A stretch of DNA of 64,000 bases from NCBI RefSeq assembly GCF_024763615.1, contig NC_077224.1:77882712-77946711 (forward strand), written 5' to 3'. Under the pieces are notes generated by a model, which was given only the letters and a program-made list of their open reading frames with translations, did no database searches and was not told the origin of the DNA. Below, piece by piece: positions 1 through 15,000 of the stretch. How positions within the stretch are numbered: the first letter of the stretch is position 1; every line of letters starts with the position of its first letter. Source of the DNA: Phlebotomus papatasi (Eukaryota; Arthropoda; Insecta; Diptera; Psychodidae). The translations under genes were made by a program, and so were the position numbers.

Positions 1-679
1 TTATTCGATGCTGGCATAAGTTGTATTTATGATCGTCCCTTCTATTTAATTTTTTATCAAAATATTTTATATGATTAAATTATCCCATTCAAAATTTAAA
101 GGCCCATTGTATTATGGAAAGTATTAAAACTTTAAACACTTTAAATAATTTTAGGTTTTTTGCAAATAAAAAAAAACACGAATTACATTTTTAAATACGG
201 CATTTACATATTTGAGTCCAAATATATAATTGCCTGTGGGTATTATTTATTTCTTTAACACTGAACCAACCAAGACCCGGTCAAATTGATCGGTTTAAAA
301 ACTTTTTAAAATTAACATATATTTAAACGATACAATATCACTATCAAACTTTATGAATTTCTAAAATATGCATGTAATATATTTTTCAGTGTTTAAAATT
401 TAATTTTTCCTCTTTTCCAAGGAAAAAATGTTAACTATCTTACCCTACCGCGGTGTGTCATTTGACCGCGCGCGCTAGAAAAAACGACCAATAACGGTCG
501 GAAGGTTTAGTGTCAATTATTTTGATTTTTGAGATACAAATCTCTTGAAAGCATAGTGTAGTGTGGTAGTATAGGAACGTGAAGAGAAGTCACAAACGTC
601 CACAACCGTCTTAGCGTTGGTAACCAACCTCCAGAGCGGAAAAGCTCTTTTGTAGATTGTATATGGAAGCAAGAAATTA
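1..679. other. AT-rich sequence, no gene seen
   Basis: No exon-like reading frame and no clear repeat, apart from a short GC-rich patch near 450-500 (gaccgcgcgcgc). The missing first exon of the SLC6 gene could lie here, at 1109-2706, or before the window. Confidence 0.4.
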
Positions 680-1108
680 GGGTAAGTGTGCCGCCAAATT
701 TCGGTATAGTTGCATGCAAGCGCCAAAGTCTCAAGTTTGAAGTGTAATATTTTTAATACAAATTTGATTTTTTTTGTTACTTCTTTTTAAGAAGTTTTGC
801 TTGGAACCTTGTAGACAACTTATCGTCTTCATTTATTTTAAAATCATTCTTAATACATTTTAAAATGAATAAAAATGTAGACATAGTATTGGTGGCGTAT
901 TCCGGCCACCTTCATTCTCATAGTTCCTTGCTCTTCCGGAATTCTTCAAATAACTTTTCCAGACCATCTTGCTCGTCGAAGCGAAATTTTGTGTTTTTTT
1001 TAATTGTATAATCTCTAGGAGTATGCAAAAACTAAAAATTTATGGAAATCTGAGGAACAAAAAATGTGGCCGAAATTGCAAGCTGGCCGGAATTTGGTAC
1101 ACTTATTC
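680..1108 (+). mobile_element. MITE family B, copy 1
   Basis: Starts GGTAAGTGTGCCgCCAAATTTCGG after TA and ends in ggccggaatttggtacacttattc before TA. The two ends are imperfect inverted repeats. Homologous to 48429-48817 and to fragments near 24.8, 35.6 and 55.3 kb. Confidence 0.75.
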
Positions 1109-2706
1109 TAAGTCTGCAAGCTACGCGTTACAATAATTTCGCAGTGTTTAAATATCTAGCAGTTCGATTGAAATTTTGATATTTTTACTTAATAATTTAT
1201 TTACTTTTGGGGTGACTTCTTGATTTAATGCGCTCACTGCAAAATATTTCTGTATGTCAAAGTACCGAACTTTAAGGAAACCAGAAGTAAAAGTTATTTA
1301 ATCTTTTAATTAAGCTCGTTTAAATCTCCGCATTAGTGCTTTTTGGGATGAGGAATAAATCCATTCTAATCTGATATTAATAATTATTAATATTTTAATT
1401 GAATTATTTAATAAGTATTATTTATTATGTATTTATTTGCTTCCACAAAATGTGCTTAGGTTGCGTCTACCGCCGACTTATTATTACTGGTTTCCCCAGT
1501 TAATAGTCAGAAACCTAATATATATAATATTTTATAATAATATACTTTTCTGAAAAATAGTTTCTTTGTACTACTATTATAAGCAGAAGACATCTAAGAG
1601 TTTTTATCTAATTTTATTTGTTTATTAATAACATAATTTTTTTTGTTATGGTGTTCTTCTATCAGTCCGAGAATGATACAGCTAAACTTGTATTTTTACA
1701 AGAAGATAAATGTTGTGAGAAGCGCCTAATTTTGTATTTTAGCTTTTGTAAGAGATAACTTAGATAACGTACCTAAAACTTTCCAGAATTGTATTATTAG
1801 TCTTATCTGACTCATTTAGCGATTAAAGACCAATAAATCGAACTTATGATGTTCAATCCATTCAAACCCAAATAATCTTAATATTGCTATAAAATTCTGA
1901 GAATTGTCACACTCTCAGTAGAATAGTCATTTTTGCTAGATTGCATTGTAAATGAAAGATTTCAATAGGGGTGTTTCCGAAATGGACTAAATAAACATAA
2001 TCATAAACTCACAATCAAGTTTAATGTATAATTGAGGAAAGTACGGGAGACCGAGGCACAATTAGCCATCAAATTAGATTTTTCTTTTCTTATAATTTTG
2101 TGAAAGAAAACATTTGAATCAAAGCGATAAATATTTCAATGAATAGGGTGGGAGGTATTTACTATGAATAAATAATATTTTGCTTAATATTTCTTCTCTA
2201 ATACGGGCTTTAGACCTAAGGCTTAGACATGTGCCTTAACTTCTCTAATTTCTTATCAATCAAGATTTTTTGGAAAATTATCACTTAAGATTGAAAAACG
2301 TTATCCTTTAAATAGAAAAAAACCAATAAAATTGGTTGCTATTTTAAATTTCTAGACTATCGGGAACTGGGCTAAGGTCTGAAGCAGGCCTAAGGCAAAC
2401 TAGGACATTTCACTGTCTAATTCTACCTCTGATCTCCCCTAATATGGATTTTAAACTGAAGTTTTAATATTTTTCTTAATAAAGCAAAGTGAATTTTAAG
2501 GGCAAAAGGGAGTAGGTGCCATTGTTCTATCCTAAACTCGATACATCTCCAAAAATCTTATCACTTAAAATTATGAAAATTAACCCCTAAGATTAAACAT
2601 CAGCTCTGAGGAGGTTATAAGGCATTGCTGTGTAACTAAATTTATAAAACACACCCCTTAAATTATTTAGAAAAGTTACTAAATGTGTTCCGTGAAATTA
2701 CGATAG
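1109..2706. other. Intergenic/intronic AT-rich DNA
   Basis: No convincing coding exon found on either strand. It probably contains an upstream SLC6 intron or 5' UTR. Confidence 0.4.
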
Positions 2707-3028
2707 GATCTGAAAGCCAAGAAGAATAGTATTCAAATCTCAGAACCAGCACAATCCGAGGAAGGATCATCAGATAATGTTGGTGAACGACCAACATGGG
2801 GCAACAGTCTGGAATTTCTCATGTCCTGCATCTCAATGTCAGTGGGACTGGGAAATATCTGGCGATTTCCTTTTATTGCCTATGAAAATGGTGGAGGAGC
2901 TTTTCTAATTCCCTACGTAATTGTCCTGATCGTAGTGGGAAAACCTATGTACTTCGTCGAGATGATCCTGGGACAATTTTCAAGCCGAGGATCAGTCAAA
3001 ATATGGGCTATTTCACCCTTTTTCAAAG
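2707..3028 (+). CDS. SLC6 transporter exon: cytosolic N-tail, TM1, TM2
   Basis: The exon starts in phase 0 after an AG at 2705-2706 and ends one base into a Gly codon before gtattt. It encodes an acidic Ser-rich tail, the ERPTWGNSLEFL lead-in, TM1 with the unwound GLGNIWRFP segment that in LeuT-fold proteins contributes Na+ and substrate contacts, then TM2. The ATG at 2821 lies inside TM1 and cannot be the true start. Confidence 0.88.
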
Positions 3029-6000
3029 GTATTTGATACACTTAACAATTGGATTTTTTATAAAATTATTTAAAATGTGTAATGAATTATGGGAAAAAAT
3101 CTGCAGGCATTGGTATTGGACAGATGGTGGGCACGTGTTCTGTGATCTCCTACTATTGCTCAATGATCGGACTAACCCTCAATGTAAGATAAATTTTTGT
3201 TTTATTCTGCGCTTCTCAAGGAGTTTGTCATGGGGCTCTAATCAATGTATTTGAAATATCTCAGTATAATATTCTTATTAACGACTCTGCAACGTGCTTG
3301 AATGCTAAAATTTTTACAGCTCTTAACATGAATTCTAAGAACTATTTTTTTCTATCACGAAAGTTGTTTTGAAAATTATTTCATGGTGATTTTTTTCCAT
3401 AAAAATGAGTATTTATAGAATAATGTTCTCACTAAAATATTCAAAGTAGAAGGATATACTTGAAAGATTTGTAAATCATGTTCATTGATGCTCAATTGCA
3501 TTCTTATATTAAATAGTTGTTTAAATTGATAATTTTACGATTGGCATTCGTAAGATTCGTGACCTAAATATGCAAGAGTATAAATTTTTACAATATTTAC
3601 AATAGTCTTAATATGGAGCCTTCCTCTTGCAGGCCCTAAAAGAATTGCTAAACCCTCAAATTTGATAAGACCGAGTCTTTTAGTAAATTACCGTATTGCT
3701 ATAAGCCCCTTGGTACACTCCTTCAAATTACTATTGCCTGGCTTAAAACAATTAAAACGCAATTTTGGAAGTAATATTCCCAAAAAATAAGCTTCTGGGA
3801 ATTTTCCAAAAACCCATTATTTGAGAATGTTTGGTGGAAATTTCCAAGGTTTCTTGAAAATTCTTTCAGTATCTCTTCTCATCATTTCAATCGGAACTTC
3901 CGTGGTCACGATGCCGCGAAGAATGGGGAGATAATTGTGTGGATTCCAAACCAAATCCAAATCCAATCAATCAGACAAATATAACACATGGTGTCAGCAG
4001 TTCTGAACTCTATTTCATGTAAGGCATACCTTTAACTGATAATACAAAAATCTCTAACCCTAATTTTTTAAGATCATGTACTCAAAAACGGTCTATTTTT
4101 CTTTGTCTCTTTTTAGGAAGGAAATTCTCAAAGCCAAAGATCAAATTGATGATGGAATAGGTAAAGTATCGTCTGTTCTATATTACTTTTTTTTCAAGTT
4201 CAAGAAAATTAAACCATGTTATCACAATGTGTGCCAAATTACTTGTCTATGAGTTCTTCATTTTTCGGACACAAAATCCCTTGGCTTAACACTGAAAGAT
4301 AGAAGTGCTCAATGTTTATTTTTTAAATTGAATAGCATGAAGATAAGACTGCAATTCTAGATCAGAAAATTATGTAATTTGTACTGAAAAACTGAGATTT
4401 TTTGAAGGTCTACAATTTAGCACACTTTTAAATATTTTGCGGTGCAGAGAGTAATTCATTATATATGAGACCCAAGATTCAAACTAGTTTCTTTTTCTTT
4501 AATTTTTAAAAATTGTAATTAGTTATACCCGTTATACCGTAAGTGCAAGTGACTGTGTTGTTTGTAATATTTAAGAACGGTTCTCACCGATCACACATGG
4601 TATGTCGGATCGATAAAGACCATCCTTAAGTTCTAGAAGTAAAGAAAAGCTTACGAACAGGAGGTTGTCAAAGTCACCCGCAGGGGACAAAGTCACTCGC
4701 ACTTACGGTACTTCTTAAAACTTCTATACAACTCCTAATTGATGTGCACTTCCAAAGACCTTACTTCAAAATGCTCCAAAAATAGAACAGTTATATCATC
4801 CACTTTTTTTCAACTTGTCACCGCTCTCGAGCTTAAACCGTAAAAAATATCAACTTTCGGTCTTCGGTGATTCCCAATAAAAAAAACATTATCTCCATAC
4901 CTTCCAAAATAATGAAGTTTGGTTTACTTCGACAACCGTTCTATCGATTTCTTTTATTTTTGGATAAGGTAGCCAAGGCGAACATTTCGTCCAAACATAC
5001 TTATAACCGGAAAAATTACCATTTTGAATTAAGTACTGACATTGATTTTTTTGTGACCATTGTGAATTATTTTCAAAACAAATTGATTTTTTTCCTGGCC
5101 AAACAGGCATTTTATTGACTAAAAATATTTATTCAAAAAAATAACATGGGAGTTCACATTGTTCAGACTGGTTTCTTACGAGAAAATAAAAAAATTTCAG
5201 TTTTGTAAAATGTAAAAATTAATTATTAAAAAATGAAATTTACTAAAAATTGATCTTTTCTCGAAGCTATACAATTTAAATTTAGTTTTAAGAATGTTCG
5301 TAGTTAAAATACTAAGCCTTTATCATTAGAGACCAAAGAGATAAGAAATTCTATTATACCTAACTTTTCTCTCAATAATTATCAGATTCTCTGTTGAAGA
5401 AAACTGACTAAAAGCCACGAAAATCCAAAAACTTTAATTTATTCAGTTCCTTTTTAATTGAAGACTTTCAATTTTGAGTTCGAGAACGCATTTTACCATC
5501 TCACTTCAAAATTTAAAATTCCTGAAGACTGATTTTGAATTTAGAGAGAATCCTAATAAGGATTTTGCAAATAATTTTAAATTGTTGCAGATTTACAGAC
5601 AACAAATGAACATAGTTTAAGAATTTTGCTCTTTGGATTTTACAGAGAAAGCTAATTCGATTTTTGCGATTTTTACGTTTTTATGTACTTAAGTGAGAGA
5701 ATTTAATAAATTTTCTTTGTTAGAAATATTTTTCAATATTTCGAGTAATTAGTTAGAAGTCCTCTGTGGTTAATCCTCTGTCACTCTGATTCAAAAGAGA
5801 TATATACGTGTCATTTAGATTTAGGATTACATGGGATCAGCTTTTTTTTACTGCTCGAGCTGTAAGAGAGAGCAATTATATATTCATTCATTTTCAACCG
5901 CTTATCCCTATTGGGGTCGCGGGCCCATGACATCCAAATTAGCAGCCCACGCCTGTCGATCCTCCGCCACTTCAGGAAGATGTTCGGGTTCGATCCCGAG

Positions 6001-9000
6001 GCGTTCCAAGGCAAGATTCTAAATTTGATTCAACCACCTTGTCCTCGGTCTGCCTCGAGGTCGTCGCTTTCTTACAATGGCTTGCATAGCTTTTCTGGGG
6101 AATCTTTTTCAGCAGTTATATAATCGTTTTTTATTCAACTTGTTACCGTTCTGGAACTTAAACAGTAACAGATATCAATTTCCGATCTTCGGTGACCCCC
6201 AATACACAAACAATATCTCCAGACGTTTTTTTTTCTTCCTCCTTTCCAACCCCTCCAAAACCATGTATTTTTTGTTTTTTATCAAAATTGGCTCAAGCTT
6301 TTTCAATGATTTTCGTATATGTTTTAGAGGTAGTCCAGGCGAACATTTCGTCCAAACATACCTATGACCGGAAAATTCGCATTTTTGAATTATTGAAGGT
6401 CAAAGGACAATCACTTTGGAGGGCTCATTTTTCAATCGATTTGGTTACAATTTGGTTTTTTTATATATATTGAAATTTTCAACCCGCCTGCATTGAACTT
6501 AATCGGTCATGAGTCGGTAATATACTCGTAAATGATTTACCTTTCCCAGTTTTACTTTTTATTTGTTCATATGCTTGTTACCCATGCTAAAATATTCTAA
6601 GACCTACTTTTCTTAAGTAATTTCTTATTTTGGAATGCTTTTTTTAATTAAAGAATAGACAATATACACGGATAGCTCTTTCTCGTGAGTTCGAGCACTA
6701 TGCAAAGGTGGAACGCTTTGTTTTTCTTTATTCAAGAAAAAAGCATTATTAAAAATGACAAAAACGTAAAAAAATTGATGTATAATTTTTCTAACAAAAA
6801 AAAAGGACTTCTTCAATCTTTGATGCTATCTCCTTAAAAATATTTTCAAATTGAGTTGATTTCTTGTAATTTCCAAATTTACCTTACAAGAAAAAAGTTG
6901 AGGTAAAAGTCTGGCTCAAGGCTGTAATTAATAATTCAGCATTTATATTTTTTTAAAATAATTTATTAATAAAGAAAAATGTAACCCTCATTGTTTTTTT
7001 TTAAGATGTTCATGAAAACTAACAGAATAATTGTTGCCAGGGGAATGTAGACAGCCTTCGCACATTTTTTCGTACTTGATATTCAGGACTTTTTTCTGAC
7101 TAAATTGTAAAATGGGCAGTGAATTGCACTACACCAAAAAGTTCTCTGATCTTTTAGGCTTCTATGGATGCCTAGTTCACTATCACAGAATTGTTTGTTT
7201 TTCCTGGACAGGAAAATGAAAAAAAACATGACGATTTGTGCGATTTTTGCTTCCGGGGGTAGCGTTCATACGATGGGGGTTTGGGTTCGTCATTGCTTTT
7301 CGTCTCGAAATAAATTTTATCTAGGGGAATGTAGGCATGGTTCGCACAGAGTGAACCTTCAAACGATGCGAATTTTCTCTTTGTTTGCAAAGAGCTGACC
7401 TACCATTTCTCATCTCGTTTCATGAGCTTAATAATTATCTATCTTAAGGCTAAGAAATGACGAAGTAGCTCTTTGCAAACAAAGAGAAAACTTGCGTTGT
7501 TTGAAGGTTCACTCTGTACGAATCATGCCAACATTCCCCTACAATTAAGAATTATTTTCCGATTGTTATACTGTACCCTCGTGAATCCGCGGAAACTATC
7601 ACTGCACTAAAAGAAGATCTTTAAAACACATTTTTTCACATTTTCTGGAGCACTGTTTTTCTTCTAAATGAATATCGAAAAATCGACTATGAACATATTC
7701 ACACGGTTCACACTGTCAATAACCGTCGTCTCATGGCGATGGGAAGGAGACTATACGCCTGTCGAAGAGGAAATGACCACGAATGTCTCACTGTGTCTTA
7801 TAAGGCTTTAGTGAGCTTATGATTTTCAAGCTGGAGTTGTCTGACGTTATTTTTTTTAATAAAATTTTTATAAAAAAATTTAGTTATTTATTTTAGTTAT
7901 TTTTTTTTAGAACTGAGTTTAACTATGAGAAATCAAATGAAATGTGCGCCATTAAAATTACCCATTTTGGGTCAATTTTCTATTTGTGATCCTAGCACCT
8001 AGGAAAGAAGGGCTTGGCTGCCTATTTTTACAATGAAGATAAGGTTTATAAATACTTAACTTATGGCTAAGAAATGCGGAACTAACTCTTTGGAAATAAA
8101 GAGAAAATTCGCATCATTCGAAAGCTCACACGTGCGAAGCCTGCCTACATTCCCCTAATACACATTTAAATATGCCATTTTGGGCTTTTAATGACGTTAA
8201 GCTCTAAAACTTATTTTATCCAGGAGGGGAAAACTGAAATTAGACCACAAAAACTGTTTTAAGGAAGTAAATAGATTTGTGTCCTTTCAGTGACTTATTT
8301 TTTAGATTTAGAGTTCTCTCTTTTTATTCATAAAGAGGTAGGCTTGATGTGCAAAAATAGGTTTAAAAAACTAATATAAAGTGTAAAATATGTTTCATAT
8401 CAAAAAATAAATGAGAAAGACGGATTAATTTTATGAGTTAGTTTAAACCAATTTTTGCAGGCAAAGTCTTCCTTTTTATCATGAAATCTTAAATCTAAAT
8501 ATTTAATGATTCAAGGACTTCAAGGACATATATCACGCATTTAGAGACCCTCTTCAATGACAATTATTGTGAATCACATTAATATTTCAATGTGATTCAC
8601 ATTAGTCAATTTTTGTGGGCCATTCCCAGCTTTTCCTTTGTGAATAAATCAAAGTTTAAGTGTTTACTACGTAATTGAAAGCTCAAAATAGTATACAGTA
8701 GAGCCTCGCTATAGTCCATATTTGGTTCCAGATTTGACACTTGGGTTGTACTATAGTCCATGTCGTTTTTTAAAATTATCAATGACTTTTAGTATTGAAA
8801 TTGCTCGACGGCTTCCACTTTCTTTGCTATTGTGGTTACTTGTCCTCGCTCTCTTCATTATGGATCACAATTATCACAACTACTCAATAAAGTTTGCCAA
8901 AAATATGAAAATAATTATGACAACATTGCATGTCGCGTACTAAAAAACCTAACGTAAATTAAAATCAGTGTTTTGAAATCAACGGTCGATAAATTATGGA

Positions 9001-12000
9001 CTATAGAACGATGACCTACAGCGGGGCTCTACTGTATTTCAATTAATTCTCACAAATGCATTTGCATGCATTTTAGCGACAATTAATGTGAATCATCATA
9101 AAATTTTAATGCATAACAGTGTGATATAGCAGGGTAATACAGATTTGCAGTCTTATTGAAATGTTTAGTTTTTTTTAATTAAAATAAAATATAAAAATTC
9201 CTTTTTGAATGTCGTGCAATTTTCAAATCGTAAGTTCATTGGCTCATTGCCTTCAATTCTCAAATTGGTCTAATTTTTGGCAAAAAAGCACGTCTGGTAT
9301 TAGAATTGATAGCCAAACTGTGATTGTGTGCCACATAAAAAAAATGACCACGCGCTTCTATCTGAAGAAATGGCGGGAAAATGAAAGAATTCCAGTGGAT
9401 TGTAAAGAAATTAAATTGTTCATTGCACCCACTCATGTGGCACACTAGTAAAAATGATATGAATGGCAAACATTGTGAATTTTATTGGTGAATTGTGATA
9501 AGATTTTGTGGTGAAAGATGTGATAAATTTGGCAAATAGCTCTCTAGAATTTTCTGAATGGGATTTTCTTATCAATTGTCTTTTTTCTCACAAAATGCAA
9601 TAGGAAAAAAGGAGTTATTTTGGAGAATTAAAATTAATTAAATAAATTTTTGCTCTGTTTTAAAGGTGTTCCTGATTGGAAATTGACTCTGTGGCTTCTG
9701 CTGGCTTGGGTAATGGTGTTTATTGTGATTTGTCGGGGTGTTAAGAGTTCGGGAAAAGTTGCCTATTTCCTTGCCATCTTTCCCTACGTTGTGATGATCA
9801 CACTCCTGATCCGGGCAAGCACATTAGAAGGATCTGGCGAAGGAATTCTATACTTCTTACGACCACAATTTTCCGAACTGTTGAATCCCAAGGTAAATTT
9901 CCATAACATACTTTCCTTCACAACAGCCAAATAATAAAAACTCATAAGAAATTTTCCATTCTTGCACGCAGAAAAAAAATATAGGAAATTTTCTTGTATT
10001 TATAGCGATCGTATTTCCTTTTGACTGTATAGAAAATTGTTCTTTTTTATGTATTATTTTGTTGATTTATATTTAATCAAGTGTATCATACTTGTAGCTA
10101 CAGTTACTTTACTTAAATTTTCTTTAAATTCAGCAGTGTGTGTTTTTTTTCTTTTTCTTTTTGCACTACTGAAAAAAAAATGTTCTATGTGTAAATAGTT
10201 TCTTTCTTCAATTATGTAGATATAGAGTAATTCAGCAATGACAATTTTTTCAGGTCATGTTTTACAAACATTTAATTAATTTTTATTTTCCCAAGGGGAA
10301 TTACCCAAGTTCAGGATCGACATGTGTGACATGGAAAACTAATTTTACAGTTTTTTTCTCAATCAATTTTATGGTGTCAATGAGTATCTTTGATCGAATC
10401 TAGTACAACTTCCTAATTAATCTTAGACTATTATTTGTAGTTATATTAATTTTTACTTACCGTCAATTGAAATAAGAATGAGATGCAACTTTAGGTTTAA
10501 CAACTAAATACAAAATTTAAGACACAATCAATTTTAAAACAAAATTAATAAAATCACACTTCAGAAGAAAATAAATTAAAGATTTTTGTTCATATTCTCA
10601 TTCAAAAAACAAATAATACAATTTCAGCAAAACATCTTTGGACACGCTTAAGGTTGCATATCTACTTTTTTCAATTTTCCGTATGTTAAGTATTTGGTTA
10701 AAAGCAGATAGAAGCGCTTAAAAGCGTATCAAAAATTTTTGGACTGTACATTAACTAAATTTAGTGAAGCTTATTTCAAGCGCATTCCTAATGTTTTATC
10801 CATACAAAAAACGTTTTGTGTGTAGAATTAAATTAAATTTATTGGAAAGAACTCTTAAGCAAGCGTATCATGTGAAAAGTTTATTGACACTTTTCAATTA
10901 CGCGCGCTTTAGACATAAAATGCTTGTAATAGCTTTAAAGCGTCATGAAAATCTTGACTGTGAATGCTATTAAAAACCTTTCCTATTTTATTCTTAAAAG
11001 AAAAGTTTGGAATGACGTTAATTTACGTCAATTTTCGCATAAAATTTCAGTAAAATAATTATAAATACCAGTAATATTTATTTATTCAGTTGAGAAAAAC
11101 TAATATTTTATTAAAATTTTAATTGAAAATTAATGACTTTATTTGACGAAACCGCAAGAAACAGCGGCACAAAGTTTTCTTTTCAGAATATTTGTAGATA
11201 TTCTGCTGGAATGTGCATGTAGCATAACCTTGTATAAATATTGGATAGGTTTATGAATTGAAAGTTTCCTTAAATTTCTTTAACTAAAATACTAATAATA
11301 ATGTTAAATTATTTAAATAAAAACACCTTTAAGATTTTAATAAAACATAAATGTACCGGGTTTACATCTCATTTGGAGAAGGTTGGACCGACGGAGGATG
11401 ATAGTCTTTATTACTTTGGGATAGAATGTCCTTCCACTGAGCGTCGGTGTATTGAATCCAATCCAAAAATTAAAACAGAATTTACCATAGCTTTCGACAT
11501 CTATCTTGTCTTTTTAGTGGTTCTTGTTTAGTCTTTTCTTTTGATATTAGTCAAGATTTTGTCTATTGAAATCTATTTAGAAATCAGGAGCGAATTATTC
11601 CTGTTTTGCACAATAAATCGCTTGGTACTTGGCACTACGGTCTATAATACGGACTTGATACTATTCGCTCCTACATAATTTCAAATACATGATACGGCAG
11701 AAGGTAGATAAAATCTTGACTATATATCCAAAGGAAAGACTAAAGAAAAACCACAGAAGAAAGTAAGATAGGTGTCCAACGTTCCGCAAAATTGTGTTAA
11801 TCCATTTTTGGATGGCACTCAATACACCGCCGCTCACCGTAAAGACAGTATGTCCTAAAGAAATAATGCCCTAGGCACACTTACGACTTAAGCCGAGAGA
11901 CGACTCAGTGGAAAGTTATGGAAAAGTAGTTTAATCATTATTATTAAGAAAAAAATTAAACTTAAAATTAAAAAATTAAAATAATTAACTTTGTAAAATC

Positions 12001-15000
12001 ACAAACAGACGTAAGCTGATTCTTAAAAATATTTAGGCCGTAAATTTTTTCAGTAAAGAACAAGATAAAGAAAATTTATAGAAATGACCTTTAAAGTATG
12101 GTAATAAATTCTCTCCGGCTGAATATTCTCGAGGTTTGTAAAACTGTACCACATTGAAATTTTCCAGAAATTTTAAATTTAAATTTTAAAATTTTAAATT
12201 TTCCTATTTTAACCAATTTCTAAACCACCTATCACAAATTTATCATACCAACTTATGCCCTAGTCAGAAACAACATGTAAAACCTATTATCCCACCTTCA
12301 CGAATTCCTAGTGTCAGCGACACGTGCCTTTTTCTGGCCAAGCTGATACTCATAATCCCTCATTATGCTTGCTTCTGTTGCCCCTTCCTCACGCAACGAC
12401 AGCCATTCATCAGAAATTTAAATTGTAATTGTAAACATAAATTGTAAAACTTTTATACATTTTTGGCTTAAACGATCTGTGATTCAGGGTTTCTGCCGTT
12501 TACCTGATGAGATCGGTCGTGGTAAGTCGGCGGCAGCCGCAACCAAGCATTATTTGAGGAGAAATATATTTAATTGAATTGAATTGAATTGAAACTGATG
12601 GAAATGTAATCTAATCATTATTTTTTATTATAAGTATGTTAAGCCGTTTCTCAGCGTCAGTCGTATGTGTATCTAGGGCATTATCCACCTACATACACCT
12701 TCTATTGCCTTACAGACCTCATCTAGGCCACATAGGCCACCTTCTATACACCTACACCTTCTAAGCTTTCAATGTTTAAATCACATATTAAATTCAGATT
12801 CGTATTCTTTGATAAAGATCTTTAATCTTTTGGTCGAAAAACGAACTATAAATTTTCTTGAACCTTAAACATTCCTAAAATAAAAGTTCCACAATGAAAA
12901 TTTGATAAAACAAGGCATATTCTCTTAAATATTTAAAATTCTTCAAATTCTATATTTTGTGCTTTATTTTTCATCAAATTATAATAAATTTCGTGATGGT
13001 TTCTTTAAAATAATAAAGTATGTATTAAAACTGAATAAATTAAAGAAGAAGTTGAAGAAGAGTTAAAAATTTAAGTTAAATATCAGTCCAATTAACGTTT
13101 TATTTTTCACAAGTTTACCTCCAAACTTTTACTAGGTTTAAAACACCTATTGGCACTTTAAGAACTCGTGTTAGGACTTATTGGAACCCTATTTTGTACC
13201 ATTTGGTATGTTAAATTTTAACATCTATCATTATAGAAAGAGATAGATTAATGAAAAAAAACATCATAGTATTTTATTAAATACAGTAATTAAATTTCAA
13301 TATTATGACGAAATTGCCAATAGGTGTTCCCTGTTGAATAGGGGTTTCTTCCACCCCAATTAGACGTTTAAAAAAATCGATAATTTAAAAACAGAAATAG
13401 AAGGAAACTGATTCGTGTTCATCAATACAGATCTTTCTTTGAAGTGTCTTTAAGCCTTTAACACCTTTAACAAGAATCAAAATGAAAATATCAATCATCT
13501 TAAAGTTTTATTTAATTTTAGTGGTTGGGAGAGCTTTGTAAAAACCTTGAAATAAAGAAAATTTTAAGATAAAATTTGAATAGACGAAGCGACATTGGGT
13601 TTTGATTTAAAATTCCGGATTTTGAATTTTCATACTAAATAAATAACTTAAATCCTTTAAGCTTTTTCATGACAGAATTGAGGAGCTTCATAAGAGAATG
13701 CGATTTAGTACTAAATAGTTGACTTAAGAATCCAAAATTTAAAGATTTTTCTCAAAATTGAGGGAAATAATTACATTAGGGTAACGAGAATTTACAGTAT
13801 CGGCCAAAAGTTTCTTGACAAAGTTATATTCGAGATATCAGGTGAGATTTTTTTTTAATTTTCCTTTTTGCAAATTTTGTTTGGGAGTTCAATTATTACT
13901 TCAAAGATGCCGCGCTTGTAATGTGTTACGCTCCTCAAGCGTGTATCGATCCTTAAATGTCCTTTTATCTAGATTTAAAAAATACAAAATCCCTTACAAA
14001 GAAAAAAAATTTAAAATCAAATAAAATAAAATTGTTTAAAGGACGATTTAAAGACTAAAAATTGTGTTTTTTACCCAGTATTTTTCGAGGATTCTGAGTT
14101 AAAAATGCAATTTTAAAACTTTATATACTGGAGATCTTCTTATTTTACGAACTTAAACAATTTATTTACCATTTAATATAGAGGAAAATGCCCATGCTTG
14201 ATACCATTGGAAGCTTCGTAATGACTAAATTTTTCTAATGTTTCTCAATAAACGTAACTCCTCAATATATTTTAAAACCTAGCCACTTTCCCATCGTTTT
14301 AAAAATAAGGTTGCGATGAGTCACATATATATTGTGAAACTTAGAAAATTTAGTCATTACGAAGCTTCCAATGGTATCAAGCATGGACATTTTCCCTTAC
14401 AGTAAAAAAGTATTTTATCGATGATTGATTAGTTAATTTTTTGTAATTTTTCAAGGGTTACCGCTTAGGTAATTTCTATATTCTGAGAATTCTTCCTAGA
14501 TTATTTTATTTTTACAAGAATTTCAAGTAGTAAAAAATGTAATTTTAATTTATTGGATAGCTTTTGAAGTATCTACGTGAATTTTTCACGACATAGAGGT
14601 TTTTCTAATAATAACCTCTATATTTTAAAATGACGAAAAACACTTTCATTGATCATTATAGTGACAACGTTAGGGGTTAAAAATATATTTTACCTTCTTA
14701 AAATGAATAGGAAACTTTCAATTCAGAGTAATATCAAGATGTATTATTATAAAATTTAGTTATCGATTAAAATTAGTCATAATTATTCTAAAATTTAAGC
14801 AAAAATTTTTAGGTCTGGAAGGAGGCAGTCGTGCAGTGTTTCTTTTCTTTAGCCACCGGAATGGGTCCAATTATAATGTTTTCATCTTATAATAATTTCC
14901 AACATAATGTTTATAGGTTAGTGTGAGTATTTAATTAAACTAAATTTTAAGATCTACGGCATAGAATATCAAGCTCATAGACACAAATTTGGTTCACGAT

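Noticed and set aside
2821..3036. ATG at 2821 as the transporter start
   Set aside because: It lies within TM1; the upstream residues ERPTWGNSLEFL belong to the family N-terminal region and are in the same open exon.
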